DNA of 64,000 nucleotides from Gordonia sihwensis NBRC 108236 (GTDB lineage: Bacteria > Actinomycetota > Actinomycetes > Mycobacteriales > Mycobacteriaceae), in the NCBI RefSeq assembly GCF_000333035.1, contig NZ_BANU01000005.1, forward strand, positions 62,001 through 126,000, written 5' to 3'. This document shows, in pieces, positions 45,801 through 55,987 of the stretch (positions within the stretch are counted from its first letter, which is position 1; every line of letters starts with the position of its first letter). Below the pieces are notes generated by a model, which worked only from the letters and a program-made list of their open reading frames with translations, ran no database searches and was not told the DNA's origin. The position numbers were made by a program, and so were the translations under genes.

Positions 45801-46229
45801 GCCACCGAGGAAGCCGAGGACCGAGAGCATTCGATTGCAGAAGGTGTGGGTGGTCGCCATCGTGGCGGCGTCGAAGTCCGACAGGGCGTCCGCGAGCCGT
45901 TGACGCCGCCGTGCGACCTCGTCGGCGTCCGCGTCGGCCAGGAAGGCGATCAGATCGTCGCCGGACGTGCGTGCGGTGGCCCGATCGTGCAGCGCGGCGA
46001 CGCACTCGGTGAGACGAGAATGCGTCCGGTCCCGCAATTCGGCGGAGGCCGCGTTCGAGAACGTCGCCATGAGCAACTCCGACACCGGGACGCCGCCGGC
46101 GATGTAGCGCACGGCCAGCGCGACGATCGCGTAGGTCTTGCCGGTGCCCGCGCTGGCCTCGAGGACCAGCGTCCCGGTGGGCAGCGGTCCGGTGAGATCG
46201 AAGGCGGTGTCGCTTCCGAGTGCCGTCAT
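42861..46229 (-). CDS. recB: Exodeoxyribonuclease V beta subunit RecB
   Basis: 1122 residues, 3'-5' UvrD-like helicase plus nuclease. Walker A EASAGTGKTYAI (24-35), AVLIDEFQDTDPQQWEIV, GDPKQSIYAFRGAEVLSYL and VQIMTVHASKGLEFPIVYVP. The C-terminal nuclease has VVVDYKTNRLRPGD and HYPLQALLYSVALHRYLRW, the Asp-Lys and Gln-Tyr parts of the RecB-family active site. ATG 46229 overlaps the recC stop (ATGA). Forms the complex that processes DNA double-strand ends. Confidence 0.93.
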   Translation of the reverse strand: MTALGSDTAFDLTGPLPTGTLVLEASAGTGKTYAIVALAVRYIAGGVPVSELLMATFSNAASAELRDRTHSRLTECVAALHDRATARTSGDDLIAFLADADADEVARRRQRLADALSDFDAATMATTHTFCNRMLSVLGFLGGRQQQFPILENVDDMVAELARDAYLARFAGDPDSAPGYAEAEQIAVAAVRDPAAALAPDREDERTEESDLRVWIAQQARAHTALRKRLARVRTYDDLQQALFEIVTDAEIGDEACRRIRAQFSAVLIDEFQDTDPQQWEIVRRCFHDHLPLVLVGDPKQSIYAFRGAEVLSYLNAVEAADERQRLTVNWRSDAAVVDGLGALFEGATLGHRQIAYQPVRARRSGSRIHGAPAVRIRGFLRGDFTTTTQDGTTPLVAEVRERVTDDVADDIAGVLGGDVTIDDGYGARSVEPGDIAVLLRANRTIAPLQRALAERGIASVVTSGTSIFATPAARYWWYVLSAIDTPSRQPRVRLAALTPILGLSAQTLERQGDTGVGALSGRLAELGRVFADGGFAAMAARLFGEFGTAERLLGVDGGERLLTDVLQISELCNRHVTESSTGIATLVDWLGRQIDEGSQWGQQRDATRRLDRDTEAVQIMTVHASKGLEFPIVYVPFGWDGASHPNPATFLFHEGDRRYLDVGGKQARGYARRDRQSRSEGAGEDLRLLYVAATRARSQVVLWWAPSTTTARGALHRLLFTADERRLAARSGDLSPIPDTVPIPAGDTECVGALRGVAAGNPSVVVEPAGRRGRTEWRPPSDAGTPPELSVARFTRNIDQRWRRTSYSAIVAAAHAAFHAETPGPASPVQAGSEPEDVLRPDEPDDARAEAGAVSGEVVGPPSLMNGLPFGAGFGTLVHEVLEHVDTAEPDMAAHVRQMCVQGAAARGVEIDVDVLARALIGVLTTPLGFGDLWSIEPGARLAEMDFELPLSDTAGGFGLEEVGDLLARHLPGDDPLAPYAEMVRTVSDETFTGYLTGSIDSVLRTAENRFVVVDYKTNRLRPGDLAVEDFGGEAMAEEMMSAHYPLQALLYSVALHRYLRWRLAGYDPARHLGPVQYHFVRGMAGPQTPPGCGVFQWDLPPALIVEMSELLAGRTEGVGR

Positions 46230-49200
46230 CGGTCCTCCTCGTGCGCCAGGAGCGACCCGAACAGGGCCGCGGCGAGTCGGATGTACATGTCGGTCGCGTC
46301 GTCGCCGGGCAGCAGACCCGCCACGGACGACAGCGCCTCCGGCTGCGGCACCGCCGCGGCCATCGTCTCGAATCCGACCGCCGCGCCGGGATCCCCGTGG
46401 AAGACGAGCCCGGCGTACCGGTTCTGATCGCCGTACGACTTCTTGTACGCCCATTCGGCTCGACGCCGGGCCTTCGCCGGGTCGCCCGACCTGCCGAACT
46501 CCGACGCCGCGGCCACCGCGGCATCGAGGGTCAGGCCGATCGGCGCGGTCAGTCCCGCGTCACGGATGGCGACGAGCACCGCCAGCAGGTCCCCTGCGTC
46601 GTCAGGGGTGCGGATTCGACTCACCTTGGCCGACGGGTACCGACCGGAGGCACTGCCGACGACGACGGCTTCGGCGACGTCGCGGTCGGAACCGGCCCGG
46701 ATCGCCAGCAACCGGATCCAGGCCGCGAGGCGATGCTTGGGCCCGAGCCGCGAATAGCTGACGGGCACCAGCCTGCCGGCGAAGACGTCTCCGACCGTCC
46801 CGTACACCCGGCGGCCGTCGGGCAGCACCACGCGGACGTCGACGGCGTCGGCGGAATCGTCACGATAGCCGTGTGCGGCAGTCGCCACCGCCTGCGCCTT
46901 GTCGCGGATGGGACCGAACTCTCTGGTTCCGAACGCGAAGGGCGGCAGACTGCCGCGCCGCAGTTCGGCTCCCTGCGCGGCGTGCGGATCCGCACCGCTG
47001 AGCAACGCGTCGAGGTAGCGGTTGCCCACGCCCCACCGTTCGAGACCGTCCAACTCCACGGCGAGTTCGTCCCGATGTTCGTCGGCCTGTTCGGGCAGCC
47101 CCACGCCGAGACGCTGCCGTGCATGACCCTCCACCGGTGCGGCCAGAAAGCTGATGAGCTCGTCGAGGTCGACGTCGGCATCGCCCGGCGCCCGCGGGAG
47201 TCTCTCATCGGCGATCACCGGCAGCGCGGGTCCCCGCTCGCGGCATCGGGTGAGTGCGCTCAGAGCACGGGCGCCCGGAAGCAGGGCCGCGTCGTAGCTG
47301 AAGGGCCCGGAACCGTCGTCGACGAAGTTCCGTTCGTCGAACGCGTGCAGGGTGTGCCGGTACAGCACCGGAACCGGACCGCCGACGCCGAGCCCGAGCA
47401 CCCCGCGCAGGGCGTCGAGCAGCTCGGAGACCACCACCGCCGGCGGCGTCCGGGCACCGGTCAGCGCATCGGCGCCGGTGTAGAACACCAGCAGGTGCTC
47501 GGTCGCCGCACAGATCGCGTCGAGGAACACCTGGCGGTCCTCGTCGCGCACATTCCGTTCCCCCACCATCGGCGCGACCTGGAGGATGTCGTCGCCGTCG
47601 ACGGCCCCGGCCCGCGGGTATTGACCGCTGTCCATGCCGAGCACCACGATCACCCGATGCGGCACCGAGCGCATCGGCACCATCGAGCACACGGTCAGCT
47701 CGCCGGTGCAGAAGTTCGATCGCGTCGGACGCGCGATGAGCAGCTGCGCCATCAGATCGCGCATGTCGGCGAGCTCGAGTTCGGACTCCGGGGTTCCCTC
47801 GGGAACCGAGAGCGCATCGGTGAGCATGCCGACGGCTTGCGCCCGCTGCCACTCGGTCTCGGAGTCGGTGTGGGTCAGCAGATCGGCGGCGTGGATCATC
47901 GTTCGCAGCCATTGACCGGAGGCATGGGGTTCGGACACGGTCTCGAGCAGTGTGGTCAGGCGCTCGGCGAACTCGGCGAATCTTCCGGCGAGATCGGTGT
48001 CCGTCGAATCGATTCCCGACAGTGGCAGAGCGGTGGCGAGCCACTCGTTCTCCGCTTCCTCGGCGACCACGCCCAGCAGGATGCGGTCGAGCCCGGTCCG
48101 CACGGTGCCCTGGGGGAAACCGCCGAGCCCGAATCGGCGCCGCTGGGTCTCGTCGACGCCCCACCGGATACCTGAGCGCTGGACCCAGCCGGTGATCGTG
48201 TCGACATCGTCGTCGGTGAAGCCGAACCGGCGGCGCACCGGCTCCGTCGCGGCCAGATCGAGCAGATCGCCGGCCCGGACCCGGCCCGCCGCGAGGTCGA
48301 GGACGCGGGCGAGCACGTCGAGCACCGCGTTCTGCGCACGGATGCCCCGATCGGCGAGCCGCACGCGCAGCGAGAAGGCCGGATGGTCGCCGACGCGGCT
48401 CGACTGCCCGAAGACCCCGCCGATCAGCGGTGCGTACGCCTCCACGTCGGGACACATGATGAGCACATCGCGCGGTTCCAGAGTCGGGTCGGCGTCGAAC
48501 AGGTGCAGAAGCCGGTCGCGAAGCACCTCCACCTGGCGCTGCGGACCGTGGCAGGCGTGCACCTCGACGCTGCCGTCGGCACCGGGGTCGAGTCCCTCGC
48601 CCTCGGCCGGGCGCCCGGGATCGTCGCGCCTGATGCCGTCCTGAAGCGCACCCAGCAGTGTCGCGGGACGACGGTGTTCCGCGGAATGGTGGCGGGTGGC
48701 GCCGACCGCGGGCGCCAGCACCTCCTGGAGCTCCTGCACGTCCCGGGACAGGCTCGCCAGCAATGGGTGCCGCACGCGCACCGGTCGGCGTTCGGCGCGC
48801 AGCCGTCCACTCCGCTGCGGCCCCGCGGTCTGGACCGCCGACCACAGTTCGGGCGAGGGATGCGGAAGATACAAGCCCACCTCGCGCCGCTCCGACAGCG
48901 CCGCGAGCACGCTTCGCAGCGTCTGCGGGATCCGCGTGGCCCCGAACAACGAGAGCCGTTCGGGAAGGTCGACGGCGTCCGCGTCGGCGCGCAGACGGTC
49001 CACCACGACCGGCAGTTGCTCCGCCAGATGCGGATGCCCCACCTCCTCGCGGACCAGCCGCCACAGCCACGGCTGCCACCGCAGATGCTCGGCGAGTTCT
49101 CCTCCCGCACCGTCCGTGTCGGAGCCGGAGGCCCACTCGGCGATCATCGTCGGCCGCTGCCATCCGTACGAGGTGAACAGTGCGGCGATGGTCGACGCGG

Positions 49201-49606
49201 TCGAGAGCCGACGTCCGCGATCGGCGCGGGCGTCTCCGGTCCCGAGATGTGTGGCGAGAACGCGGAGCACGGGATCGTCGATGTGGCCGTCCACCACCCG
49301 CAGCACCGGCCATCGCAGACGATCGGCGAACCAGCTCTCGGCGGCCTCGGGATCGTCCGACACGCCGTCGAGCACCTGACGCAGCAGGAACGACGGCGAG
49401 TCGAAGGCGATGTTCGCGGCGATGCCGTCGCCGCCGCACGAGGTGCCGAGCCGCAGCGACAGCTGCTGCCGGAGCCAGCGTTCCACTCCGCGCTCGGGGA
49501 CCGCGACGATCTCGGTCCGCATGGGATCGGCCAGCGGCCGGGACACGGTGTCGGCGAGCGCCTCCACGAGGCATCCCGCCTGCTCGGCGCGGTGCACGGT
49601 CAGCAC
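46226..49606 (-). CDS. recC: Exodeoxyribonuclease V gamma subunit RecC
   Basis: 1126 residues. RecC has an inactive helicase fold and scans for Chi. Seen are ERGVERWLRQQLSLRLG near the start, DVLIMCPDVEAYAPLIGGVF, VIVVLGMDSGQYPRAG and a C-terminal dead-nuclease part with KARRRAEWAYKKSYGDQNRY. GTG 49606 follows GGGGAGA. First gene of the recC-recB-recD operon, with all three genes joined by ATGA overlaps. Long frames on the other strand over this gene are shadows. Confidence 0.92.
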   Translation of the reverse strand: MLTVHRAEQAGCLVEALADTVSRPLADPMRTEIVAVPERGVERWLRQQLSLRLGTSCGGDGIAANIAFDSPSFLLRQVLDGVSDDPEAAESWFADRLRWPVLRVVDGHIDDPVLRVLATHLGTGDARADRGRRLSTASTIAALFTSYGWQRPTMIAEWASGSDTDGAGGELAEHLRWQPWLWRLVREEVGHPHLAEQLPVVVDRLRADADAVDLPERLSLFGATRIPQTLRSVLAALSERREVGLYLPHPSPELWSAVQTAGPQRSGRLRAERRPVRVRHPLLASLSRDVQELQEVLAPAVGATRHHSAEHRRPATLLGALQDGIRRDDPGRPAEGEGLDPGADGSVEVHACHGPQRQVEVLRDRLLHLFDADPTLEPRDVLIMCPDVEAYAPLIGGVFGQSSRVGDHPAFSLRVRLADRGIRAQNAVLDVLARVLDLAAGRVRAGDLLDLAATEPVRRRFGFTDDDVDTITGWVQRSGIRWGVDETQRRRFGLGGFPQGTVRTGLDRILLGVVAEEAENEWLATALPLSGIDSTDTDLAGRFAEFAERLTTLLETVSEPHASGQWLRTMIHAADLLTHTDSETEWQRAQAVGMLTDALSVPEGTPESELELADMRDLMAQLLIARPTRSNFCTGELTVCSMVPMRSVPHRVIVVLGMDSGQYPRAGAVDGDDILQVAPMVGERNVRDEDRQVFLDAICAATEHLLVFYTGADALTGARTPPAVVVSELLDALRGVLGLGVGGPVPVLYRHTLHAFDERNFVDDGSGPFSYDAALLPGARALSALTRCRERGPALPVIADERLPRAPGDADVDLDELISFLAAPVEGHARQRLGVGLPEQADEHRDELAVELDGLERWGVGNRYLDALLSGADPHAAQGAELRRGSLPPFAFGTREFGPIRDKAQAVATAAHGYRDDSADAVDVRVVLPDGRRVYGTVGDVFAGRLVPVSYSRLGPKHRLAAWIRLLAIRAGSDRDVAEAVVVGSASGRYPSAKVSRIRTPDDAGDLLAVLVAIRDAGLTAPIGLTLDAAVAAASEFGRSGDPAKARRRAEWAYKKSYGDQNRYAGLVFHGDPGAAVGFETMAAAVPQPEALSSVAGLLPGDDATDMYIRLAAALFGSLLAHEEDR

Positions 49607-49666
49607 TGGCGACTCTCCCCTCTGCTCAACTGGCGCTACCGGACTGCTCGGCCGTCTGGGACGGTG

Positions 49667-50098
49667 TCAGCGGCGCCGCCGGAACTCCACTTCCCCGCCG
49701 GTGTGTTCGGCGAGCCCCGCACGCACCGCCTCCGGGAGCGGCGCGGGTCGGCCGGTCGCGAGATCCACCACGGCACAGGTGGTCTCGGCGAGCGCAGCGA
49801 GTGCGCCGTCCCAGGCGCGGACGCGGTAGCCGTAGTCGAACGACTTCTCACCGATCCGCGAGATCCAGATCTCGACCTTCGCCGACTCGTGGTGATAGAG
49901 GAGCGGAATGACGAACTCGATCTCCTGCCGCGCGATCAGGAAGCCGAACCGCCGATCGTCCTTCTGGAACCACAGGTGCATGGCCCGGACCCGAGCCTCC
50001 TCGAGGATCCGCGCGAACTGCACGTTGTTGATGTGGCTGAGCGGGTCCATGTCGCCCCAGCGCAATTGAATCTCGACGACGAACGGTGTGTCGGGCAT
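49667..50098 (-). CDS. Acyl-CoA thioesterase (4HBT hotdog)
   Basis: 143 residues. The hotdog signature is LRWGDMDPLSHINNVQFARI, with the Asp before the helix as in YbgC/FcbC-type thioesterases, then IGEKSFDYGYRVRAWDG and CAVVDLATGRPAPLPE. It probably hydrolyses short or medium acyl-CoA. It is 60 bp upstream of recC on the same strand. Confidence 0.85.
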   Translation of the reverse strand: MPDTPFVVEIQLRWGDMDPLSHINNVQFARILEEARVRAMHLWFQKDDRRFGFLIARQEIEFVIPLLYHHESAKVEIWISRIGEKSFDYGYRVRAWDGALAALAETTCAVVDLATGRPAPLPEAVRAGLAEHTGGEVEFRRRR

Positions 50099-50217
50099 GC
50101 GTGCACCCTATCGCCCGCCTCCGACAGTCCGGCCCGCCGGGACGGGTCGGTCGGTGCGCCTCGCCGACGGACCCGAAGTCGCGCCGCGATGTCGGTCGTC
50201 GCCGATACACTCCCCAC

Positions 50218-50838
50218 GTGGACATCGGGACTCGACGACTTCGGCTGCGCCCCGTGGCACCTCACGACGCACCGCTGCTGCACGGCCTGGACGCCGACCC
50301 GGTGGTGATGGAGTTCGTCACCGGAGGCGAAGCCACTGCGCCGGCGATGATCACCGATTGGGTCATCCCCCGATCCCAGGCGCAGTTCCGCGAATGCGGA
50401 ACCGGCCTCTGGGTCGCGTTCGACCGCCGAACCCGGCTGTTCACCGGTTGGGTCTGGCTGCGGGCACCCCGGCATTCGGCGGTGCCGGAGCTGGAGCTCA
50501 GCTACCGGCTGCGGCGCGAATCGTGGCACCGAGGACTGGCGACCGAGGCGGCGTCCGCACTGATCTCGGTCGCCTTCACCGAGACCGGGACCGAGCGGAT
50601 CTTCGCCAGCACTCACCCGGACAACATGCGATCGCAGCGGGTGATGCAGAAACTCGGAATGCGTCTGGCGGCCGAACACCTGCGTCGCGAGCAGTTCGAC
50701 GACGGATTCACCGGTCACGATGTGGAGTACGAGATCTGCCGCGCCGATTGGCTCCGGACCCGCCGGCCCGCAGCCGTCGCACCGTCCGGACCCCGGCACC
50801 GTGCGCGCGGCCCCGGCACCGTCGAGATGACCGCCTGA
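50218..50838 (+). CDS. GNAT acetyltransferase (RimJ-like)
   Basis: 206 residues. GNAT_3 pattern: TRRLRLRPVAPHDAPLLHGL, SYRLRRESWHRGLATEAASA (acetyl-CoA loop) and FASTHPDNMRSQRVMQKLGM. GTG 50218 lies 6 nt after TACACT (50206-50211), which predicts a leaderless mRNA. Target amine unknown; RimJ/RimL relatives act on ribosomal protein N-termini, others on antibiotics or small amines. Confidence 0.83.
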   Translation: MDIGTRRLRLRPVAPHDAPLLHGLDADPVVMEFVTGGEATAPAMITDWVIPRSQAQFRECGTGLWVAFDRRTRLFTGWVWLRAPRHSAVPELELSYRLRRESWHRGLATEAASALISVAFTETGTERIFASTHPDNMRSQRVMQKLGMRLAAEHLRREQFDDGFTGHDVEYEICRADWLRTRRPAAVAPSGPRHRARGPGTVEMTA

Positions 50839-50930
50839 TCGTCGCGGACTACCGTGATCGGTCAGGGGCCCGGCATCACCGAGCATCCGCTTCACCTCGT
50901 CATGTGAACCCACCACCCAGGAGACATTCA

Positions 50931-52361
50931 ATGACCAGCAGCCCAGCCACCAGCCTGCGGCGCCGCCGACAGGTGGTGATCATCGGCTCCGGTTTCGGCG
51001 GTCTGTTCGCGGCACAGCGCCTCAAGAAGGCCGACGTGGACGTGACCCTGATCGCGAAGACCACCCATCACCTGTTCCAGCCGATGCTGTACCAGGTCGC
51101 GACCGGCATCATCGCCGAGGGCGAGATCGCCCCGGCCACCCGGGTGGTGCTGCGGAAGCAGAAGAACACCCGGGTCCTCCTGGGCGAGGTGTTCGACATC
51201 GATCTCGAGAACCAGGTGGTCCGCTCGCAGTTGCTGGAGCGCGTCACCGAGACCGCCTACGACGACCTGATCATCGCCGCCGGGGCCGACCAGTCGTACT
51301 TCGGCAACGATCATTTCGCCGAGTACGCACCCGGCATGAAGACCATCGACCACGCACTGGAACTGCGCGGCCGCATCCTCGGCGCCTTCGAGCAGGCCGA
51401 GCTCTCCAACGATCCGGCCGAGCAGAAGAAGCTGCTGACCTTCGTCGTGATCGGTGCGGGCCCGACCGGTGTGGAACTGGCGGGTCAGATCGCCGAGATG
51501 AGCGACAAGACGCTCCGCGGCGCGTTCCGCAACATCGATCCGACCGACGCGAACGTCATCCTTCTCGACGCCTCGCCCGCCGTTCTTCCGCCCTTCGGCC
51601 CCAAACTCGGCGAGAAGGCGCGACGCAGGCTCGAACGCCTCGGCGTGGACGTGCAACTCGGTGCGATGGTGACCGATCTCGATTACGACGGTCTCACCGT
51701 CAAGGAGAAGGACGGCACCACCCGGCGCATCGAGAGCCAGTGCAAGGTGTGGTCGGCCGGTGTGCAGGCCAGTTCGCTCGGCAAGGTGCTGGCCGATCAG
51801 TCCGACACCGAACTCGACCGCGCGGGCCGGGTGAAGGTGGGACCGGACCTCACGATCCCCGGTCATCCCAACGTCTTCGTCGTGGGCGACATGATGGCGG
51901 TCGACGGCGTCCCCGGAGTCGCGCAGGGCGCGATCCAGGGCGGCCGGTACGCCGCCGACGCGATTCTCGCGGAGATCCGCAAGGGGCAGACGCCCGACCA
52001 GCGCAAGCCCTTCAGCTACTTCGACAAGGGCTCGATGGCCACCGTCTCACGCTTCAGCGCCGTGATGCAGGTGCCGATCCCCGGAACCAAGTGGAAGTTC
52101 GAGAGCGAGGGTTACATCGCCTGGCTCGGCTGGCTCGCACTCCACTTGGTGTACCTGGTGGGCTTCCGCAACCGGTTGAACACCATCATCAACTGGTTCT
52201 TCGCCTTCAACACCCGCGGGCGCACTCAGCTGGCGGTCACCGAGCAGCAGGTGTACGCGCGGACCGCCCTCACCGAACTGTCCTATCTCGAACGGCTCCG
52301 GCTGGCCGAGGCCGCCCGCGCCGACGGCGACGGCCCCGAACGGACCGACACCGCCGGCTGA
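50931..52361 (+). CDS. ndh: Type II NADH dehydrogenase
   Basis: 476 residues. Two dinucleotide-binding folds: VVIIGSGFGGLFAAQRLKKA (FAD) and FVVIGAGPTGVELAGQIAEM (NADH). HHLFQPMLYQVATGIIAEGE and NVFVVGDMMAVDGVPGVAQG are typical for mycobacterial Ndh, and the C-terminal amphipathic/membrane helix AWLGWLALHLVYLVGF anchors it at the membrane. It passes electrons from NADH to menaquinone without pumping. ATG 50931 follows AGGAGA. Confidence 0.94.
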   Translation: MTSSPATSLRRRRQVVIIGSGFGGLFAAQRLKKADVDVTLIAKTTHHLFQPMLYQVATGIIAEGEIAPATRVVLRKQKNTRVLLGEVFDIDLENQVVRSQLLERVTETAYDDLIIAAGADQSYFGNDHFAEYAPGMKTIDHALELRGRILGAFEQAELSNDPAEQKKLLTFVVIGAGPTGVELAGQIAEMSDKTLRGAFRNIDPTDANVILLDASPAVLPPFGPKLGEKARRRLERLGVDVQLGAMVTDLDYDGLTVKEKDGTTRRIESQCKVWSAGVQASSLGKVLADQSDTELDRAGRVKVGPDLTIPGHPNVFVVGDMMAVDGVPGVAQGAIQGGRYAADAILAEIRKGQTPDQRKPFSYFDKGSMATVSRFSAVMQVPIPGTKWKFESEGYIAWLGWLALHLVYLVGFRNRLNTIINWFFAFNTRGRTQLAVTEQQVYARTALTELSYLERLRLAEAARADGDGPERTDTAG

Positions 52362-52375
52362 CCGATCGTTCCCGT

Positions 52376-52411
52376 GATCGGGCCCTCTCGCCGCGGCGAG
52401 AGGGCCCGATC
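52376..52411. terminator. Perfect 36-bp palindrome between convergent genes
   Basis: The 36 bp are fully self-complementary around CCGCGG (centre at 52393/52394). The left half begins GATCGGGCCCTCTCG. It lies between the ends of ndh and the convergent thioesterase gene, 14 bp after ndh and 7 bp from the other, so it serves as a terminator in both directions. Confidence 0.9.
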
Positions 52412-52418
52412 GGCATTC

Positions 52419-52841
52419 TCAGCCCGCGGGTGTCTCGATGTTCTGCAGGCGGACCCGCGACTGCGCGACGAGCCTGCCCGTCTGATCGGTGATGTCGACC
52501 TGCCAGAGCTGCTGGCGGCGGCCCCGGTGAATCGGGCTGGTCGACACCGACAGCGTCCCGCTCGACACCGAGCGGAGGAAATCGGTCGAGTTGTTCGCAC
52601 CGACGGCGGTCCCGCCGAGTCCGCTCTCCTGCAGCCAGCAGAAGGCGCTGATGCTCGCGGCGCTCTCGGCCAGTGCGCAGTACACACCGCCGTGAGTGAT
52701 GCCGAAGGGCTGATGGTGGATCTCGGAGAGTTCCAGCGTGCCGCGCAGTCCCTCGCCGTCTGCGTGGGTCACGGTGAAGCCGAGGAGTCGGTCGAGGCCT
52801 CGGGCCTCGGTCGGGTCGATCGCAATTGACGTCTCTTCCAT
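52419..52841 (-). CDS. PaaI-type hotdog thioesterase
   Basis: 140 residues. The PaaI-like core has LELSEIHHQPFGITHGGVYC (HGG with catalytic residues), ALAESAASISAF and VGANNSTDFLRSVSSGTLSV. Member enzymes cleave aryl or menaquinone-pathway CoA thioesters such as DHNA-CoA. ATG 52841 is chosen at the family N-terminus, with a weak AGGG; the longer frame adds an unrelated Arg/Trp-rich tail. Confidence 0.85.
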   Translation of the reverse strand: MEETSIAIDPTEARGLDRLLGFTVTHADGEGLRGTLELSEIHHQPFGITHGGVYCALAESAASISAFCWLQESGLGGTAVGANNSTDFLRSVSSGTLSVSTSPIHRGRRQQLWQVDITDQTGRLVAQSRVRLQNIETPAG

Positions 52842-52968
52842 ACGTGAACCCTGCCACTGCCGGCAGGCCAGACGCCAGTGACCCCCGCGCTCCTCATCGA
52901 ACACGGGGGTCACCGTCGCGGATCGGGGGTCTCTGCAGCCCTCAGGACTCTCACGCGATCCTTGGTGA

Positions 52969-52987
52969 TGAATGTAGGCTAACCTTA
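52969..52987. promoter_or_regulatory. IdeR/DtxR-like iron box
   Basis: Against the 19-bp consensus TTAGGTTAGGCTAACCTAA, 14 positions match: the right half CTAACCTTA has 8 of 9, the centre G matches, and the left half 5 of 9. It is upstream of the blaI-like gene and of the divergent thioesterase. Which gene it controls is not clear from the sequence. Confidence 0.55.
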
Positions 52988-53129
52988 GTTTCGTGTCAAC
53001 ACGGTCCGCCGCAGAGCCGACGGGAACTCCTTCCCCGCCTCACGCGTTACACAATCGTGAGCGATGGCGGCCTCGACCGACACGATCCATGACCGGCACG
53101 AAGCGGAGAAATCAGGGAGTCGACGTAAG

Positions 53130-53522
53130 ATGAAGAAGATGAATGGATTGGGCGATCTCGAGCGTGCCGTCATGGACACCCTGTGGGCGTCCGCGACGCC
53201 ACAGACCGTGCGTCAGGTGCATGCCGAACTGGCCAAGAGCCGCACTCTCGCGTACACGACCGTCATGACCGTGCTGCAGCGTCTCACCAAGAAGGGTCTG
53301 GTTACCCAGATCCGTGACGACCGCGCACACCAGTACACGGCCACCTCGCCGCGCGAGGACCTCGTGGCCAAGCTGATGGTCGACGCACTCAGTTCCGCCG
53401 ACGCCCCGGACTCGCGTCACGCGGCCCTCGTCTCGTTCGTCGGACGAGTCGGCGCGGACGAAGCCGCGGCACTGCGCGAAGCTCTCGATGAGCTGGAAAC
53501 CACGCGCGGCAGCCACAGTTGA
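53130..53522 (+). CDS. BlaI/MecI-family repressor
   Basis: 130 residues. The winged HTH is MNGLGDLERAVMDTLWASAT, TVRQVHAELAKSRTLAYTTV and MTVLQRLTKKGLVTQIRDDR. The start is taken at ATG 53130 (MKKMNGLG), the usual N-terminus of the family; AGGGAG lies about 9 nt upstream. With the M56 protease that follows it forms the two-gene BlaI-BlaR-type pair common in mycobacteria, linked to beta-lactam or cell-wall stress. A BlaI-type TACA/TGTA operator was not found. Confidence 0.88.
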   Translation: MKKMNGLGDLERAVMDTLWASATPQTVRQVHAELAKSRTLAYTTVMTVLQRLTKKGLVTQIRDDRAHQYTATSPREDLVAKLMVDALSSADAPDSRHAALVSFVGRVGADEAAALREALDELETTRGSHS

Positions 53523-53567
53523 CTACCCTGACATGAGATCACCGACTCCGACGACCTGGGGAGGGCC

Positions 53568-54506
53568 ATGACGGCGCTGCTGTTCGGCATCCTCACGATC
53601 GCCTTGGTCGGACCGATCCCCGCTTCCCTCTCCCGCGCCACCTGGCCGCTCTACGCTCCGCGTGCGGCGATGGCCCTGTGGCAGTCGATCGCCCTCGCAG
53701 CCGTGCTGTCGGCATTCAGCACCGGGCTCGCGATCGCCGCCAACCTGCTCTCGCCCGGGCCCAACGGTGCGCCGACCAGCAATCCCATCGAAGAGATCCA
53801 CCGGCTCGGCTGGTTTCTCTGGACGGTCTACGTCGCGGTCTTCGCGCTGACCTTCCTCATCGGCGCGCGCCTGATGTACACCGTGATCCGCGTCGGCATC
53901 CGCACGCGGGCGCGACGCAATGCGCACCGCACGCTCATCGACCTGGTCGACAACGCCGACCGCAGGCTCGCGGCCGGGCGCGACATCCGGATCCTCGACG
54001 TCCCCGCGCCGCTCGCCTACTGCCTGCCCGGACTGCGCAGGCGAGTAGTCCTCAGCGAAGGGGTGCTGGCTCGACTCGACGAGCGCGAGCTGACCGCCGT
54101 CATCGAACACGAACGCGCACACCTGCGGGCCCGGCACGATCTGGTGCTTGAGGCATTCATCGCGCTGCACGAGGCCTTCCCCCGATTCGTCCGGTCCAAG
54201 TCCGCGCTCGGGTCGGTGGAACTGCTGGCCGAGGCCCTGGCCGACGATCAGGCCGCGCGTGCCACCACTCCCACCACTCTCGGCCGCGCACTGGTGGCCT
54301 GCGCGGACGCGACCGCACCTCGCGGCGCCATGGCGGTCGGCGGCCCGACCACCCTCGTCCGCGTCCGGCGGCTCTCATACATGCACTCCGCACGCCGCAT
54401 CTCGGCGACGGCCTACCTGCTCGCCGCGGCCATCCTGGTCGTTCCGACCCTCGCGGTGGCCATCCCCTGGCTCACCGAGCTCAGCCGCCTCATCGCCCAC
54501 CACTGA
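53568..54506 (+). CDS. M56-family membrane metallopeptidase (BlaR-like)
   Basis: 312 residues. Four membrane helices near the N-terminus (about 1-20, 35-60, 82-108) and one at the C-terminus (AYLLAAAILVVPTLAVAIPW). The zinc site is HERAH (181-185) in ELTAVIEHERAHLRARHD, preceded by the family motif RRRVVLSEGVLARL. There is no penicillin-binding sensor domain, so the signal is sensed some other way. It would cleave or trigger loss of the BlaI-like repressor encoded just before it. Confidence 0.87.
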   Translation: MTALLFGILTIALVGPIPASLSRATWPLYAPRAAMALWQSIALAAVLSAFSTGLAIAANLLSPGPNGAPTSNPIEEIHRLGWFLWTVYVAVFALTFLIGARLMYTVIRVGIRTRARRNAHRTLIDLVDNADRRLAAGRDIRILDVPAPLAYCLPGLRRRVVLSEGVLARLDERELTAVIEHERAHLRARHDLVLEAFIALHEAFPRFVRSKSALGSVELLAEALADDQAARATTPTTLGRALVACADATAPRGAMAVGGPTTLVRVRRLSYMHSARRISATAYLLAAAILVVPTLAVAIPWLTELSRLIAHH

Positions 54507-54526
54507 CGACCGCCGAGACGCTGTGA

Positions 54527-55978
<1,452 letters not shown>

Positions 55979-55987
55979 CCCGCGCCG

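Noticed and set aside
42834-46427. 1197-codon frame on the plus strand opposite recB
   Set aside because: It mirrors recB, whose motifs are clear. High GC at third positions keeps the antisense frame open; its product is His/Arg/Val-rich and without motifs.
46220-48175. 651-codon plus-strand frame opposite recC
   Set aside because: Shadow of recC in high-GC DNA, Arg/His-rich and without motifs or SD.
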